Origin: Actinomadura sp. NBRC 104425
GTDB lineage: Bacteria > Actinomycetota > Actinomycetes > Streptosporangiales > Streptosporangiaceae
Assembly (NCBI RefSeq): GCF_030269545.1
Contig: NZ_BSTN01000006.1
Coordinates: 78,624 to 142,623 of the forward strand
Direction of reading: 5' to 3'
Length of the DNA: 64,000 nt
Of the stretch, positions 1-8,216 are shown piece after piece (position 1 is the stretch's first letter; each line of letters starts with the position of its first letter). A program made the translations under genes and the position numbers. Under the pieces are notes generated by a model. That model worked only from the letters and a program-made list of their open reading frames with translations. It was not told the origin of the DNA and did no database searches.

Positions 1-1197
1 GGCCGCGGCGAGTGCTTCGTCGAGCGCTACCTCGACCGGCCCCGGCACGTCGAGACGCAGTGCCTGGCCGACCGGCACGGCAACGTGGTGGTCGTGTCCA
101 CCCGCGACTGCTCGCTGCAGCGCCGCCACCAGAAGCTGGTCGAGGAGGCGCCCGCGCCGTTCCTGACCGACGAGCAGGTGCAGGTGCTGTACGGCTCGTC
201 CAAGGCCATCCTCAAGAAGGCCGGGTACGTGGGCGCCGGGACGTGCGAGTTCCTGGTCGGCCAGGACGGCACGATCTCGTTCCTGGAGGTCAACACCCGG
301 CTGCAGGTGGAGCACCCGGTCACCGAGGAGGTGGCCGGCATCGACCTGGTGCGGGAGATGTTCCGCATCGCCGCCGGCGAGGAACTGGGCTACGACGACC
401 CGCCGCTGCGCGGCCACTCGATCGAGTTCCGGATCAACGCCGAGGACCCGGGCCGCAACTTCCTGCCCGCCGTCGGCACGCTGACGACCTGGCGTCCGCC
501 GTCCGGTCCGGGCGTGCGGCTGGACTCCGGCTACGTCGAGGGCCAGACGGTGCCGCAGGCGTTCGACTCCCTGGTCGCCAAGCTGATCGTGACCGGCGCG
601 ACGCGGCGGCAGGCGGTGGAGCGGGCCCGGCGGGCGCTGGCGGAGTTCGAGATCGCGGGCATGCCGACCGTGCTGCCCTTCCACCGGGCGGTGCTGGACG
701 ACCCCGCGTTCGTCCCCGAGGCCGACGACCAGGCGTTCACCGTGCACACCCGGTGGATCGAGACCGAGTTCGACAACCGGATCGCGCCCTACGACGGGGC
801 GCCCGAGGCCGCCGAGCCGGGCGAACGCGAGCGGGTGACGGTCGAGGTCGGCGGCAAGCGGCTGGAGGTCGTGCTGCCCGCCGGGCTGGGCGCCGCGGCG
901 TCCGGCGGTGCCGCCGCGGGCTCGGCCGCCCCCGCGCGCCGGCGCGGCGGCAAGAAGGGCGGCGCGGCTCAGGCGTCCGGGGACGCGCTGGTCAGCCCCA
1001 TGCAGGGCACCATCGTCAAGGTCGTCGCCGAGGAGGGGGCGAGCGTCGCGGCCGGGGACACCATCGTGGTGCTGGAGGCCATGAAGATGGAGCAGCCGCT
1101 GACCGCGCACAAGGCGGGCACGGTGTCCGGATTGTCCGCCGAGGTGGGCGCGACGGTTTCGTCCGGCGCGGTGATCTGCGAGATCAAGGACGCCTGA
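1..1197 (+). CDS. Acyl-CoA (acetyl/propionyl-CoA) carboxylase alpha subunit, 3' part
   Basis: The gene enters from the left edge already in frame, so about 398 codons of what is normally a protein of some 590 to 670 residues are visible. The first two thirds is biotin carboxylase: [14 protein letters not shown] at about nt 286-330 and the C-terminal lobe with EFRINAEDP are typical. A low-complexity Ala/Gly/Lys linker (nt 880-970) leads to a C-terminal biotinyl domain with the EAMKM biotin-lysine motif at nt 1075-1089. Such subunits carboxylate biotin with ATP and bicarbonate and work with separate carboxyltransferase beta subunits, which are not in the window. The product supplies malonyl- or methylmalonyl-CoA in the cytoplasm. 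A strong hairpin follows the stop codon. The family is certain; the acyl-CoA preference cannot be read from this part. Confidence 0.95.
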   Translation, partial: GRGECFVERYLDRPRHVETQCLADRHGNVVVVSTRDCSLQRRHQKLVEEAPAPFLTDEQVQVLYGSSKAILKKAGYVGAGTCEFLVGQDGTISFLEVNTRLQVEHPVTEEVAGIDLVREMFRIAAGEELGYDDPPLRGHSIEFRINAEDPGRNFLPAVGTLTTWRPPSGPGVRLDSGYVEGQTVPQAFDSLVAKLIVTGATRRQAVERARRALAEFEIAGMPTVLPFHRAVLDDPAFVPEADDQAFTVHTRWIETEFDNRIAPYDGAPEAAEPGERERVTVEVGGKRLEVVLPAGLGAAASGGAAAGSAAPARRRGGKKGGAAQASGDALVSPMQGTIVKVVAEEGASVAAGDTIVVLEAMKMEQPLTAHKAGTVSGLSAEVGATVSSGAVICEIKDA

Positions 1198-1203
1198 GCG
1201 TAA

Positions 1204-1244
1204 GAGCAAGGCGACACCCCCACCCCGGCGGGGGTGTCGTGCTC
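1204..1244 (+). terminator. Intrinsic-type terminator hairpin after the carboxylase
   Basis: A perfect 10-bp stem (1212-1221 with 1230-1239, CGACACCCCC/GGGGGTGTCG) has an 8-nt loop. It is flanked by a further 5-bp complement (GAGCA 1204-1208, TGCTC 1240-1244). It lies 6 nt past the carboxylase stop codon. There is no T-tract, as is usual in high-GC actinomycetes. Confidence 0.8.
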
Positions 1245-1378
1245 TCCCACCGGGTATTGCCTCCAGGGCACACCGACGCACGACTTCGGGATGATCGCGG
1301 CGAAACGCCCACCCGGCACGGAACGGAGCGCGCCGCCCGCTCGTCGTACAAGGTGACGTGAGGAGGCACACTGTCATC

Positions 1379-2698
1379 ATGACATCGCAGCTTCGGCGAG
1401 GGAGCGCGGGCCAGGGGCGAGGCGTCCGCCGCGGCGCCCTTGCGGCCGTTGCCGCCGCGGTGTTCCTGTTGCTGTTCGGTTTCGCCGTCCCCGCCCAGGC
1501 GGACGACGTCTCGCAGATCGCCAACGGGCTCACCGGGTCCCGCCTGTATGTGACCACTGACGCCCGCGCGGCGGTACCGGAGGCCGACCAGGCCGCCATC
1601 CGCGCCGCCCTCGACCGCAATGGGGACGCCGACGTGCGCGCCGTCGTCGTGCAGAGCGGGGTGGGCAAGAGCCGGCTCGGCCCGATGCTGGAGGCGGTCG
1701 CCCAGCGCGTCGGCGAGGGCAAGACGTACGTCGCCATCACCGCCGACGGCAAGATGATGGGGATCTCCAAGGAGCTGTCCGGCCAGGAGATCAACCAGCT
1801 GATCGCCCGGACCGCCGGCGGCGACATCAAGACGCGGCTGATCGGGTTCGCCGACCGGGCCGAGGCCAAGGCCGACGAGAAGTCCCGCTCCAGCATGGTC
1901 GGCGCGTTCGTGACGCTGGGTCTGCTGATCTTCGTGGTGGCCGGGGCGTCGGGCGTGTTCCTGGTCGCGCGCAGGCGGCGCCGCGAGCGGCTGGCCCGCG
2001 AGATGGCCGAGCTCAAGCGGGGCGTGGAGGAGGACGTCACGCTGCTCGGCGAGGACATCGCCCGCCTGGACCTCAACGTCATGGACCCCGATCTCGACCC
2101 CGCCGCGCGCGAGGACTACGAGAAGGCCATGAACTCCTACGACCGGGCCAAGACCGCCACCGAGCGGGCCGCCCGTCCGGAGGACATGCGCGCCGTCACC
2201 GAGGCGCTGGAGGACGGCCGCTACCACATGACGGCGGTGCGGGCGCGGCTGGCGGGCGAGCCGGTGCCGGAACGGCGCGCGCCGTGCTTCTTCAACCCGC
2301 AGCACGGGCCGTCGGTGCAGGACGTCACCTGGGCGCCGCCCGGCGGGGTCGCCCGGTCCGTCCCGGCGTGCGCGGCCGACGCGCAGCGGGTGCTGAACGG
2401 CGAGACGCCCGACGTGCGCATGGTGCCCTACGGCGACGGGCGCCGCCCCTACTGGGACGCCGGGCCGGCCTACGCCCCCTACGCGGGCGGCTACTACGCC
2501 TCCTACGGCGGCATGGACCTGCTCAGCGGCATGATGATCGGCACCATGCTCGGCTCGATGATGTCCGGCGGCTTCGGGGGAGGCTTCGCCGGCGCCGACA
2601 TCGGCGGCTTCAGCGGTGACGCCGGTGATATCGGCGGCGGCTGGGACTTCGGCGGCGGCGACTTCGGAGGCGGAGGCGACTTCGGCGGAGGCTTCTGA
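1379..2698 (+). CDS. Secreted/membrane TPM-like protein with Gly-rich tail
   Basis: A protein of 439 residues with an N-terminal hydrophobic signal segment ending near PAQADD. It has an extracytoplasmic domain of about 110 residues that resembles TPM-domain proteins, then one membrane span (GAFVTLGLLIFVVAGASGVF, followed by RRRRR, nt about 1900-1985). After that come a charged helical segment, a short Cys-containing stretch (PCFFNPQHG) and a glycine/aspartate/phenylalanine-rich tail ending DFGGGF. Similar tails are common in bacterial TPM proteins. The function is not established by sequence. I chose ATG 1379 because AGGAGG at 1361-1366 lies 12 nt before it; a GTG at 1358 would overlap that ribosome site. 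It stands alone between two hairpins, so it is probably monocistronic. The TPM assignment is a resemblance, not a motif-level proof. Confidence 0.75.
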   Translation: MTSQLRRGSAGQGRGVRRGALAAVAAAVFLLLFGFAVPAQADDVSQIANGLTGSRLYVTTDARAAVPEADQAAIRAALDRNGDADVRAVVVQSGVGKSRLGPMLEAVAQRVGEGKTYVAITADGKMMGISKELSGQEINQLIARTAGGDIKTRLIGFADRAEAKADEKSRSSMVGAFVTLGLLIFVVAGASGVFLVARRRRRERLAREMAELKRGVEEDVTLLGEDIARLDLNVMDPDLDPAAREDYEKAMNSYDRAKTATERAARPEDMRAVTEALEDGRYHMTAVRARLAGEPVPERRAPCFFNPQHGPSVQDVTWAPPGGVARSVPACAADAQRVLNGETPDVRMVPYGDGRRPYWDAGPAYAPYAGGYYASYGGMDLLSGMMIGTMLGSMMSGGFGGGFAGADIGGFSGDAGDIGGGWDFGGGDFGGGGDFGGGF

Positions 2699-2725
2699 TC
2701 CCTCGCCGCCTCGATGCCGCACCGT

Positions 2726-2755
2726 CCGGGCGCGTTCCCTCGGGGACGCGCCCGG
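2726..2755 (+). terminator. Terminator hairpin after the TPM-like gene
   Basis: CCGGGCGCGTTCCC (2726-2739) pairs with GGGACGCGCCCGG (2743-2755) around a TCG loop with a single bulged T. It sits 28 nt past the stop codon. Confidence 0.75.
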
Positions 2756-2794
2756 CGCGCGTTTTCACGCAGGTCGCCGGGGGAGGGCATGACG

Positions 2795-3106
2795 ATGACG
2801 CGGTTGCCGGGAGATCCGGGCCCGCTGCGGCGCGTCCGCTACGCGCTGGGGTTCCGGCTGCCGCCGGAGAACCGCGAATGGGTGCGGCACGACCTCACCG
2901 ACGCGGGCTGGCGCGGCCGTATGCTGCGCCGCCATGTGGTGCTGATGGTCCCGGTCTGCCTGGTGTTCATGCTGCTGCCCGGCGCGTGGTGGTTCGGCGC
3001 GGCGGCGGGGCTGCTGGCGCTGGCCGCCAGCGCGCTGACCGTGGTGATCGGCGCGGAGGACCTGCGCCGCTCCCGGCTGCACCGGCACGGCCTGCCCGAG
3101 CCCTGA
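2795..3106 (+). CDS. Small two-span membrane protein, DUF5313-like
   Basis: A protein of about 103 residues. A conserved-looking soluble start (YALGFRLPPENREWVRHDL) is followed by two adjacent membrane spans (VVLMVPVCLVFMLLPGAWWF and AAGLLALAASALTVVIGAED) and a short basic C-terminus. This layout resembles actinobacterial DUF5313 proteins, but I recognise the architecture rather than a defining residue. ATG 2795 has a GGGAGGG ribosome site at 2781-2787, 7 nt upstream; the in-frame ATG at 2789 would be too close to it. It converges on the lpdA-type gene, with only 25 nt between the stop codons. No function can be assigned. Confidence 0.7.
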   Translation: MTRLPGDPGPLRRVRYALGFRLPPENREWVRHDLTDAGWRGRMLRRHVVLMVPVCLVFMLLPGAWWFGAAAGLLALAASALTVVIGAEDLRRSRLHRHGLPEP

Positions 3107-3131
3107 CGGCGCCTGAACGGCGGCGCGGCGG

Positions 3132-4526
3132 CTAGAAGGCGTGCTCGGCCATCAGGCGGCGCGCCGCCTCGGTGATGCTGCCCGACAGCGACGGGTAGAC
3201 CGCGAAGGTGTGCGCGACCTGGTCGACGGTCAGGTGCTGCTGGACGGCCATCGACACGCCGAGGATCAGCTCGCTGGCGCGCGGCGCGACGATCACGCCG
3301 CCGAGCACGATACTGGTGGCCGGGCGGCAGAACAGCTTGACGAACCCGTCCTGGAACCCCTGCATCTTGGCGCGCGCGTTGCTGAACAGCGGCAGCATGA
3401 CCGTGCGGGCGTCGACCTCGCCGGAGTCGACCATGGACTGGGTGACGCCGACGGAGGCGACCTCCGGCTCGGTGAAGATGTTGGAGGCCACCCAGCCGAG
3501 CTTGAGGGGCTGCACGGCCTCGCCGAGGGCGTGCCACATGGCGATGCGGCCCTGCATGCCCGCCACCGAGGCCAGCATGAGGACGCCGGTGCAGTCGCCG
3601 GCGGCGTAGATGTGCGGGACGCTCGTCCGCGACACCTTGTCGACCTTGACGAACCCGCGCCGGTCGAGCTCGACGCCGACCTCCTCCAGGCCGATGCCGC
3701 GGGTGTTGGGCACCATGCCGACCGTCATCAGGCAGTGCGAGCCCTCGACCTTGCCGCCGTCCTCCAGGGTGACGATCACCCGGTCGCCGGAACGCTCCAC
3801 CCCGGCGGCCCGCGACCGCGACATGACCTTCATGCCGCGCCGCAGGAACACCTCCTGCAGCACGGACGCGGCGTCGGCGTCCTCGGTGGGCAGGATGCGG
3901 TCGCGCGAGGACACCAGGGTGACCCGCGACCCGAGCGACAGGTACGCCCCGGCCAGCTCCACGCCGGTGACGCCGGAGCCGACCACGATCAGCTCCTCGG
4001 GCAGCTCGGGCAGGTCGTACAGCTGCCGCCAGTTGAGGATGCGCTCGCCGTCCGGCTCGGCCCCGGGCAGCACGCGCGGGGTGGCGCCGGTGGCCACCAG
4101 GACGATGTCGGCCCTGATGTGCCGGTCGCCGACCGCGACGACGTGCGGCTCAACCAGCCGCCCCTCGCCGCGCACGATCTTGACCTCCTCGTAGGCGAGC
4201 CGTTCGGCGATGTCGAACGACTGCGCCCGGGCCAGGTCCTTGACCCGTTTGTTGACGGTGGCCATGTCGGCCTCCAGGGCGCCGACCACCCCGTCCGGGC
4301 CGCCGTTGTAGCGCAGCCCCAGGTCGGCGGACTCGGACATGACCGCCATGCGGACCGAGGTGGCGATCAACGTCTTGGACGGCACGCAGTCGGTCAGCAC
4401 GCACGCGCCGCCGGGACCGTCGCGCTCCACCACGGTCACGTCGGCGCCGAGCTGCGCCGCGACGAGAGCGGCCTCGTAGCCGCCGGGGCCTCCACCGAGG
4501 ATCACGATGCGGGTCACGTATCCCAT
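3132..4526 (-). CDS. lpdA: LpdA-type flavoprotein disulfide reductase family (NAD(P)H:quinone dehydrogenase-like)
   Basis: A 464-residue protein. An N-terminal FAD Rossmann fold (GGGPGG, residues 11-16) is followed by GGACVLTDCVPSK with Cys42 and Cys47 in the family's CxxxxC spacing. A second dinucleotide fold contains GSGVTGVELA, and the FAD motif IYAAGDCTG and a dimerisation domain follow. The family His-Glu dyad of true lipoamide dehydrogenases (HPTLSE) is replaced by YPSLSG, so normal dihydrolipoamide turnover is unlikely. Mycobacterial LpdA, which also lacks the dyad, is reported to act as an NAD(P)H:quinone/oxidoreductase enzyme. ATG 4526 is chosen; GTG 4517 is possible. It is divergent from the cyclotransferase-like gene, with about 70 bp between the starts. 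Retention of both cysteines is noted separately. Confidence 0.88.
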   Translation of the reverse strand: MGYVTRIVILGGGPGGYEAALVAAQLGADVTVVERDGPGGACVLTDCVPSKTLIATSVRMAVMSESADLGLRYNGGPDGVVGALEADMATVNKRVKDLARAQSFDIAERLAYEEVKIVRGEGRLVEPHVVAVGDRHIRADIVLVATGATPRVLPGAEPDGERILNWRQLYDLPELPEELIVVGSGVTGVELAGAYLSLGSRVTLVSSRDRILPTEDADAASVLQEVFLRRGMKVMSRSRAAGVERSGDRVIVTLEDGGKVEGSHCLMTVGMVPNTRGIGLEEVGVELDRRGFVKVDKVSRTSVPHIYAAGDCTGVLMLASVAGMQGRIAMWHALGEAVQPLKLGWVASNIFTEPEVASVGVTQSMVDSGEVDARTVMLPLFSNARAKMQGFQDGFVKLFCRPATSIVLGGVIVAPRASELILGVSMAVQQHLTVDQVAHTFAVYPSLSGSITEAARRLMAEHAF

Positions 4527-4584
4527 TGTTTCGCATAACGGGCAGTGACCTGTCCCGACCCGGAGTCGGCGGCCGCATGCTGGG

Positions 4585-4590
4585 TACGCT
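4585..4590 (+). promoter_or_regulatory. -10 box of a probable leaderless promoter
   Basis: TACGCT matches the actinobacterial TANNNT -10 consensus and ends 8 nt before GTG 4599. No Shine-Dalgarno lies between them, which points to a leaderless transcript. No good -35 box is visible. Confidence 0.5.
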
Positions 4591-4598
4591 TGGCTGCC

Positions 4599-5051
4599 GT
4601 GGCACTGTACGCGGCGTACGCCTCCAACATGGACCCCGACCAGATGGCCGAGCGGGCCCCGCACTCGCCGATGCGCGGCACCGGCTGGCTGGCGGACTGG
4701 CGGTTGACGTTCGGCGGGCAGGACGTCGGCTGGGAAGGCGCTCTGGCGACGGTCGTCGAGGAGCCCGGCGAGCAGGTGTTCGTCGTGCTCTACGACGTGC
4801 CCGCCTGGGACGAGAAGGAGCTGGACGCGTGGGAGGGCGCCGCGCTCGGCGTCTACCGCAAGATCCGGGTCCGGGTGCAGACGCTGGACGGCGACGTGCT
4901 GGCCTGGATGTACGTGCTCGACGACTACGAGGGCGGCCTGCCGTCCGCCCGCTACCTCGGCATCCTGGCCGACGCGGCGGAGAAGGCGGGGGCGCCCGAC
5001 GACTATGTCAAGGACCTGCGCAACCGGCCGTGCAAGTCGCTCGGCGACTGA
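4599..5051 (+). CDS. Gamma-glutamylcyclotransferase-like protein
   Basis: A 150-residue cytoplasmic protein. The first residues ALYAAYASNMDPDQM carry the family's YxxYGSN-like phosphate-binding start, which is why GTG 4599 is preferred to longer in-frame starts. The central segment includes EEPGEQVFVVLYDV and a run of acidic residues (YDVPAWDEKELDAWEG), where the family places its catalytic Glu. Members open gamma-glutamyl amines or peptides to release 5-oxoproline, but the actual substrate here is unknown. A gene of this type next to lpdA and the purine nucleoside phosphorylase gene matches mycobacterial gene order as I recall it. It is read divergently from lpdA and is followed 64 nt later by the phosphorylase gene. 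Confidence 0.8.
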   Translation: MALYAAYASNMDPDQMAERAPHSPMRGTGWLADWRLTFGGQDVGWEGALATVVEEPGEQVFVVLYDVPAWDEKELDAWEGAALGVYRKIRVRVQTLDGDVLAWMYVLDDYEGGLPSARYLGILADAAEKAGAPDDYVKDLRNRPCKSLGD

Positions 5052-5103
5052 CCGGCGCCCGGCCGGCGGCCGACCGGAGTCGCCCGCGGGCTGACCTCCA
5101 AGG

Positions 5104-5109
5104 TAGCGT
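5104..5109 (+). promoter_or_regulatory. -10 box of a probable leaderless promoter
   Basis: TAGCGT ends 6 nt before GTG 5116 of the purine nucleoside phosphorylase gene, and no Shine-Dalgarno is present. Confidence 0.45.
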
Positions 5110-5115
5110 CGCGGC

Positions 5116-5916
5116 GTGAGCAATGACGCTTTCGATCTGGCCCGGGCGGCGGCCGAGCGGCTGCGCGCCCGGACGTGCCTGGACTCCTTCGACGTCGCCC
5201 TGGTGATGGGTTCGGGGTGGGTGCCGGCCGCCGACGCCCTGGGCGAGCCGGTGGCCGAGCTGGCGGTCACCGAGCTGCCCGGGTTCGCGCCGCCCGCCGT
5301 GGAGGGCCACGCGGGCCGGATCCGCGCGGTGGAGGTCGCCGGGCGCCGCGCCCTGGTGTTCCTGGGCCGCACCCACCTGTACGAGGGACGCGGCGTGGAG
5401 CCCGTGGTGCACGGCGTGCGCACCGCGCTGGCCGCCGGGGTGGGCACGGTGGTGCTGACGAACGCGGCGGGCGGGCTGCGGCCCGAGCACCAGCGGGTCG
5501 GCGACCCGGTGCTGATCGCCGACCATCTCAACCTCACCGGCGCCAACCCGCTGACGGGCGCGGCGTTCCTGGACATGACCGAGGCGTACTCGGCGCGGCT
5601 GCGGGCCCTGGCCCGCGAGGTGGATCCGACGCTCGGCGAGGGCGTGTACGCGGCGCTGCGCGGCCCGACGTACGAGACCCCGGCGGAGATCCGCATGCTG
5701 CGGACGCTGGGCGCCGACATGGTGGGCATGTCCACGGTGCTGGAGGCGATCGCGGCGCGCGAGGGCGGCGCGGAGGTGCTGGGGATCTCCCTGGTCACCA
5801 ATATCGCGGCCGGGCTGACCGACGAGCCGCTGGACCACGAGGAGGTGCTGGCGGCCGGCCGGGCCGCCGCCGCCCGCATGGGCGCGCTGCTGGGCACCGT
5901 GCTGTCGAAGCTGTGA
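5116..5916 (+). CDS. punA: Purine nucleoside phosphorylase (trimeric type)
   Basis: A 266-residue enzyme that splits purine (deoxy)nucleosides with phosphate to free base and (deoxy)ribose-1-phosphate. The trimeric-PNP landmarks are all present: GSGW near residue 32 (phosphate loop), [10 protein letters not shown] (phosphate-contacting His), TNAAGGL (purine-site Asn region), HLNLTG, and [10 protein letters not shown]...[14 protein letters not shown], which carries the Glu/Met nucleoside site. The length is normal. GTG 5116 follows a -10-like box directly. The phosphomutase gene begins 19 nt after the stop, so the two are very likely co-transcribed. The pair would pass ribose-1-phosphate to the mutase. 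Confidence 0.95.
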   Translation: MSNDAFDLARAAAERLRARTCLDSFDVALVMGSGWVPAADALGEPVAELAVTELPGFAPPAVEGHAGRIRAVEVAGRRALVFLGRTHLYEGRGVEPVVHGVRTALAAGVGTVVLTNAAGGLRPEHQRVGDPVLIADHLNLTGANPLTGAAFLDMTEAYSARLRALAREVDPTLGEGVYAALRGPTYETPAEIRMLRTLGADMVGMSTVLEAIAAREGGAEVLGISLVTNIAAGLTDEPLDHEEVLAAGRAAAARMGALLGTVLSKL

Positions 5917-5935
5917 CAAGCTGCAAGAGGCCAGC

Positions 5936-7600
5936 ATGAGCGACTACCGCCGCCGGGCCGAGGACTGGCTGGCCCAGGACCCCGACCCGGCCACCCGCGC
6001 CGAGCTGCGCGCGATCCTGGACGCCGGCGACGAGGCGGCGCTGGCCGACCGGTTCGGGGCGCGGCTGGAGTTCGGCACCGCCGGGCTGCGCGGCGAGCTG
6101 GGCGCGGGCCCCAATCGGATGAACCGGGTCACGGTCATGCGCGCCGCCGCCGGGATCGCCGCCCGGCTGCGGCAGGACCCGCCGCCCGACGACGAGGGCG
6201 CGGGCGTGGTGATCGGGTACGACGCGCGGCACGGTTCGCAGCAGTTCGCCCTGGACAGCGCCGCGGTGCTGACCGGGGCGGGGCTGCGGGTGCAGCTGCT
6301 GCCGCGTCCGCTGCCGACACCGGTGCTGGCGTTCGCCGTCCGGCACCTGGGCGCCGCGGCGGGGATCATGGTGACGGCCAGCCACAACCCGCCGCGCGAC
6401 AACGGCTACAAGGTGTACTGGGGCGACGGCGTGCAGATCACGCCGCCGGTGGACGCGCAGATCTCGGCGGCGATCGACGCGGTCGGCCGGGTCGACGAGC
6501 TGCCGCTGGGCGAGGGCTGGACGGTGCTCGGCGACGAGATCGTCGAGGCGTACCTGCACGCCCTGTCGCATCTGCCGCTCGGCGACGCCCGCGAGGTGTC
6601 GGTGGCCTACACGCCGCTGCACGGCGTCGGGCGGGAGGTGCTGGAGCGCGCCTTCGCCTGGACGGGCTTCCCCGCGCCCGCCGTCGTGCCCGAGCAGGCC
6701 GACCCGGACCCCGACTTCCCCACCGTCGCGTTCCCCAACCCCGAGGAGCCGGGGGTGATGGACCGGGTGATCGCCCTGGCGGCGTCCTCGGGCGCCGACC
6801 TGGTGATCGCCAACGACCCGGACGCGGACCGCTGCGCCGTGGCCGTGCCGGGCCGCGACGGGGGCTGGCGGACGCTGACCGGCGACGAGATCGGCGGGCT
6901 GCTGGCCGAGCACGTGCTGCGCCACACCGCGGGCCGGGACCGGCTGGTCGTCACCACGATCGTGTCGTCGTCCCTGCTCGGCGCGCTGGCCCGCGAGCAC
7001 GGGGTGCGGTTCGCCGAGACCCTCACCGGATTCAAGTGGATCATGAAGGCGGAGCGGCCCGGCGACCGGCTCGTCTACGGGTACGAGGAGGCGTTCGGCT
7101 ACAGCGCGGGCGGCGACGACGGCGTGGTCGTGCTCGACAAGGACGGCATCGGCGCGGCGCTCACCGCGGCGGCGCTGGCCGCCGAGGCCGCGCGCGACGG
7201 CCGCACGCTGCTGGACCTGCTGGACGACCAGGCCCGCCGGCACGGCGTGTACGCCACCGCCCCGCTCACGATCCGCGTCACCGACCTGGATCTGATCGGC
7301 GCGGCGATGGCCCGGCTGCGCGCGGCTCCCCCGTCCCGGCTGGGCGGCCGCGACGTGGCGGCCGTCGAGGACCTGTCGGAGGGGGCCGGGGGGCTGCCGC
7401 CGACGGACGCGCTGCGGTTCCGGCTGGGGTCGGCACGGGTGGTGGTCCGCCCGTCGGGCACCGAGCCGAAGCTCAAGTGCTACCTGCAGGTGGTGCACCC
7501 GGTCGCGGACGGCGAGGACGTGGACGCCGTGCGCGCCCGCGCGGCCGCCGACCTGGACCGGCTGCGCGACGACCTGGCGGCCGCCATCGGCCTCAGCTGA
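5936..7600 (+). CDS. pmmB: Phosphosugar mutase of the PGM2/PmmB type (phosphoglucomutase/phosphomannomutase, possible phosphopentomutase)
   Basis: A 554-residue alpha-D-phosphohexomutase superfamily enzyme. The order is FGTAGLRGELG near the start, the phosphoserine loop TASHNPPRDNGYK (Ser about residue 147), the metal loop NDPDADRCAVA, the sugar-specificity loop GYEEAFGY and the C-terminal phosphate-binding RPSGTEPKLKCY. The length fits the PGM2-like branch better than the 450-residue AlgC/ManB branch. The annotated mycobacterial counterpart next to deoD is pmmB. Given the phosphorylase gene just upstream, conversion of (deoxy)ribose-1-phosphate to the 5-phosphate is a reasonable inference, not proven. 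The stop codon lies in an 8-bp palindrome shared with the converging PH-domain gene. Confidence 0.9.
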   Translation: MSDYRRRAEDWLAQDPDPATRAELRAILDAGDEAALADRFGARLEFGTAGLRGELGAGPNRMNRVTVMRAAAGIAARLRQDPPPDDEGAGVVIGYDARHGSQQFALDSAAVLTGAGLRVQLLPRPLPTPVLAFAVRHLGAAAGIMVTASHNPPRDNGYKVYWGDGVQITPPVDAQISAAIDAVGRVDELPLGEGWTVLGDEIVEAYLHALSHLPLGDAREVSVAYTPLHGVGREVLERAFAWTGFPAPAVVPEQADPDPDFPTVAFPNPEEPGVMDRVIALAASSGADLVIANDPDADRCAVAVPGRDGGWRTLTGDEIGGLLAEHVLRHTAGRDRLVVTTIVSSSLLGALAREHGVRFAETLTGFKWIMKAERPGDRLVYGYEEAFGYSAGGDDGVVVLDKDGIGAALTAAALAAEAARDGRTLLDLLDDQARRHGVYATAPLTIRVTDLDLIGAAMARLRAAPPSRLGGRDVAAVEDLSEGAGGLPPTDALRFRLGSARVVVRPSGTEPKLKCYLQVVHPVADGEDVDAVRARAAADLDRLRDDLAAAIGLS

Positions 7601-8216
7601 GCCAGGCGGCCAGGATCAGCGCGGCGAACGCCGCCGCGGGCACGGCCACGCTCGCCACGGCGGGCCACGCCCAGCCCACCGCCTCCCCGGCCGCCCGTTC
7701 GCCGGTCTGCGGGCCGCTCTGCGTGCCGCGGTGGCGGGTCCTCAGCTCGTTGAGCTGCTGCGCCACGAACATCGTCGGCGTCCGCCCGGCGGCGTCGGGC
7801 AGTTTGCCGGCTCCGCCGCCGGACTGCACGCGCCGGGCGGCGCGCTCGGCCTTGGCCTGGGCGCGCGGCGAGGTCTGCAGGGCCCAGGCGCGGACGGTGC
7901 GCTCGGCTCCGCCGTCGCCGGTGTACGTGATCGTCACGGCGGTGGCCGCCTCGATCTTCTTGATCGCGGGCCACGGCATCCGGGTGTCGCGCAGCGGGTT
8001 GCGGACGGTGACGCCCCGCTCGTCGGCGACGATCACGGGCCGCAGCCCCACCACGTAGGCGATGCCGCAGCCCAGCAGCAGCACGGCGGCCGTCGCCGCC
8101 GACGCCAGGTCGCGGCCGCGCAGCGCGATGTCCGCCAGGTTCAGCGCGGCGAACGCCATCCACAGCCAGGCGCCGACCTGCGCGGGCGTGGAGCGGAACC
8201 GTTGCGGAGCGGTCAT
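7593..8216 (-). CDS. PH-domain membrane protein (bPH_6-like)
   Basis: A 207-residue protein. Two N-terminal membrane spans ([17 protein letters not shown] and [16 protein letters not shown]) are followed by a bacterial PH-type domain with [33 protein letters not shown] Gln/Arg-rich linker and a C-terminal span ([21 protein letters not shown]) complete it. Mycobacterial low-molecular-weight antigen 6-type proteins share the PH domain. Its ATG overlaps the adenosine deaminase stop as ATGA (8213-8216), so translation is coupled and the two form an operon. The function is unknown; a membrane-associated scaffolding or envelope role is only a guess. Confidence 0.75.
   Translation of the reverse strand: MTAPQRFRSTPAQVGAWLWMAFAALNLADIALRGRDLASAATAAVLLLGCGIAYVVGLRPVIVADERGVTVRNPLRDTRMPWPAIKKIEAATAVTITYTGDGGAERTVRAWALQTSPRAQAKAERAARRVQSGGGAGKLPDAAGRTPTMFVAQQLNELRTRHRGTQSGPQTGERAAGEAVGWAWPAVASVAVPAAAFAALILAAWLS

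Noticed and set aside
4604..5897. A long minus-strand open frame running upstream of the lpdA-type gene and giving a 921-residue read-through protein
   Set aside because: It is the antisense shadow of the purine nucleoside phosphorylase and cyclotransferase genes; the lpdA product starts at ATG 4526 with its FAD motif.
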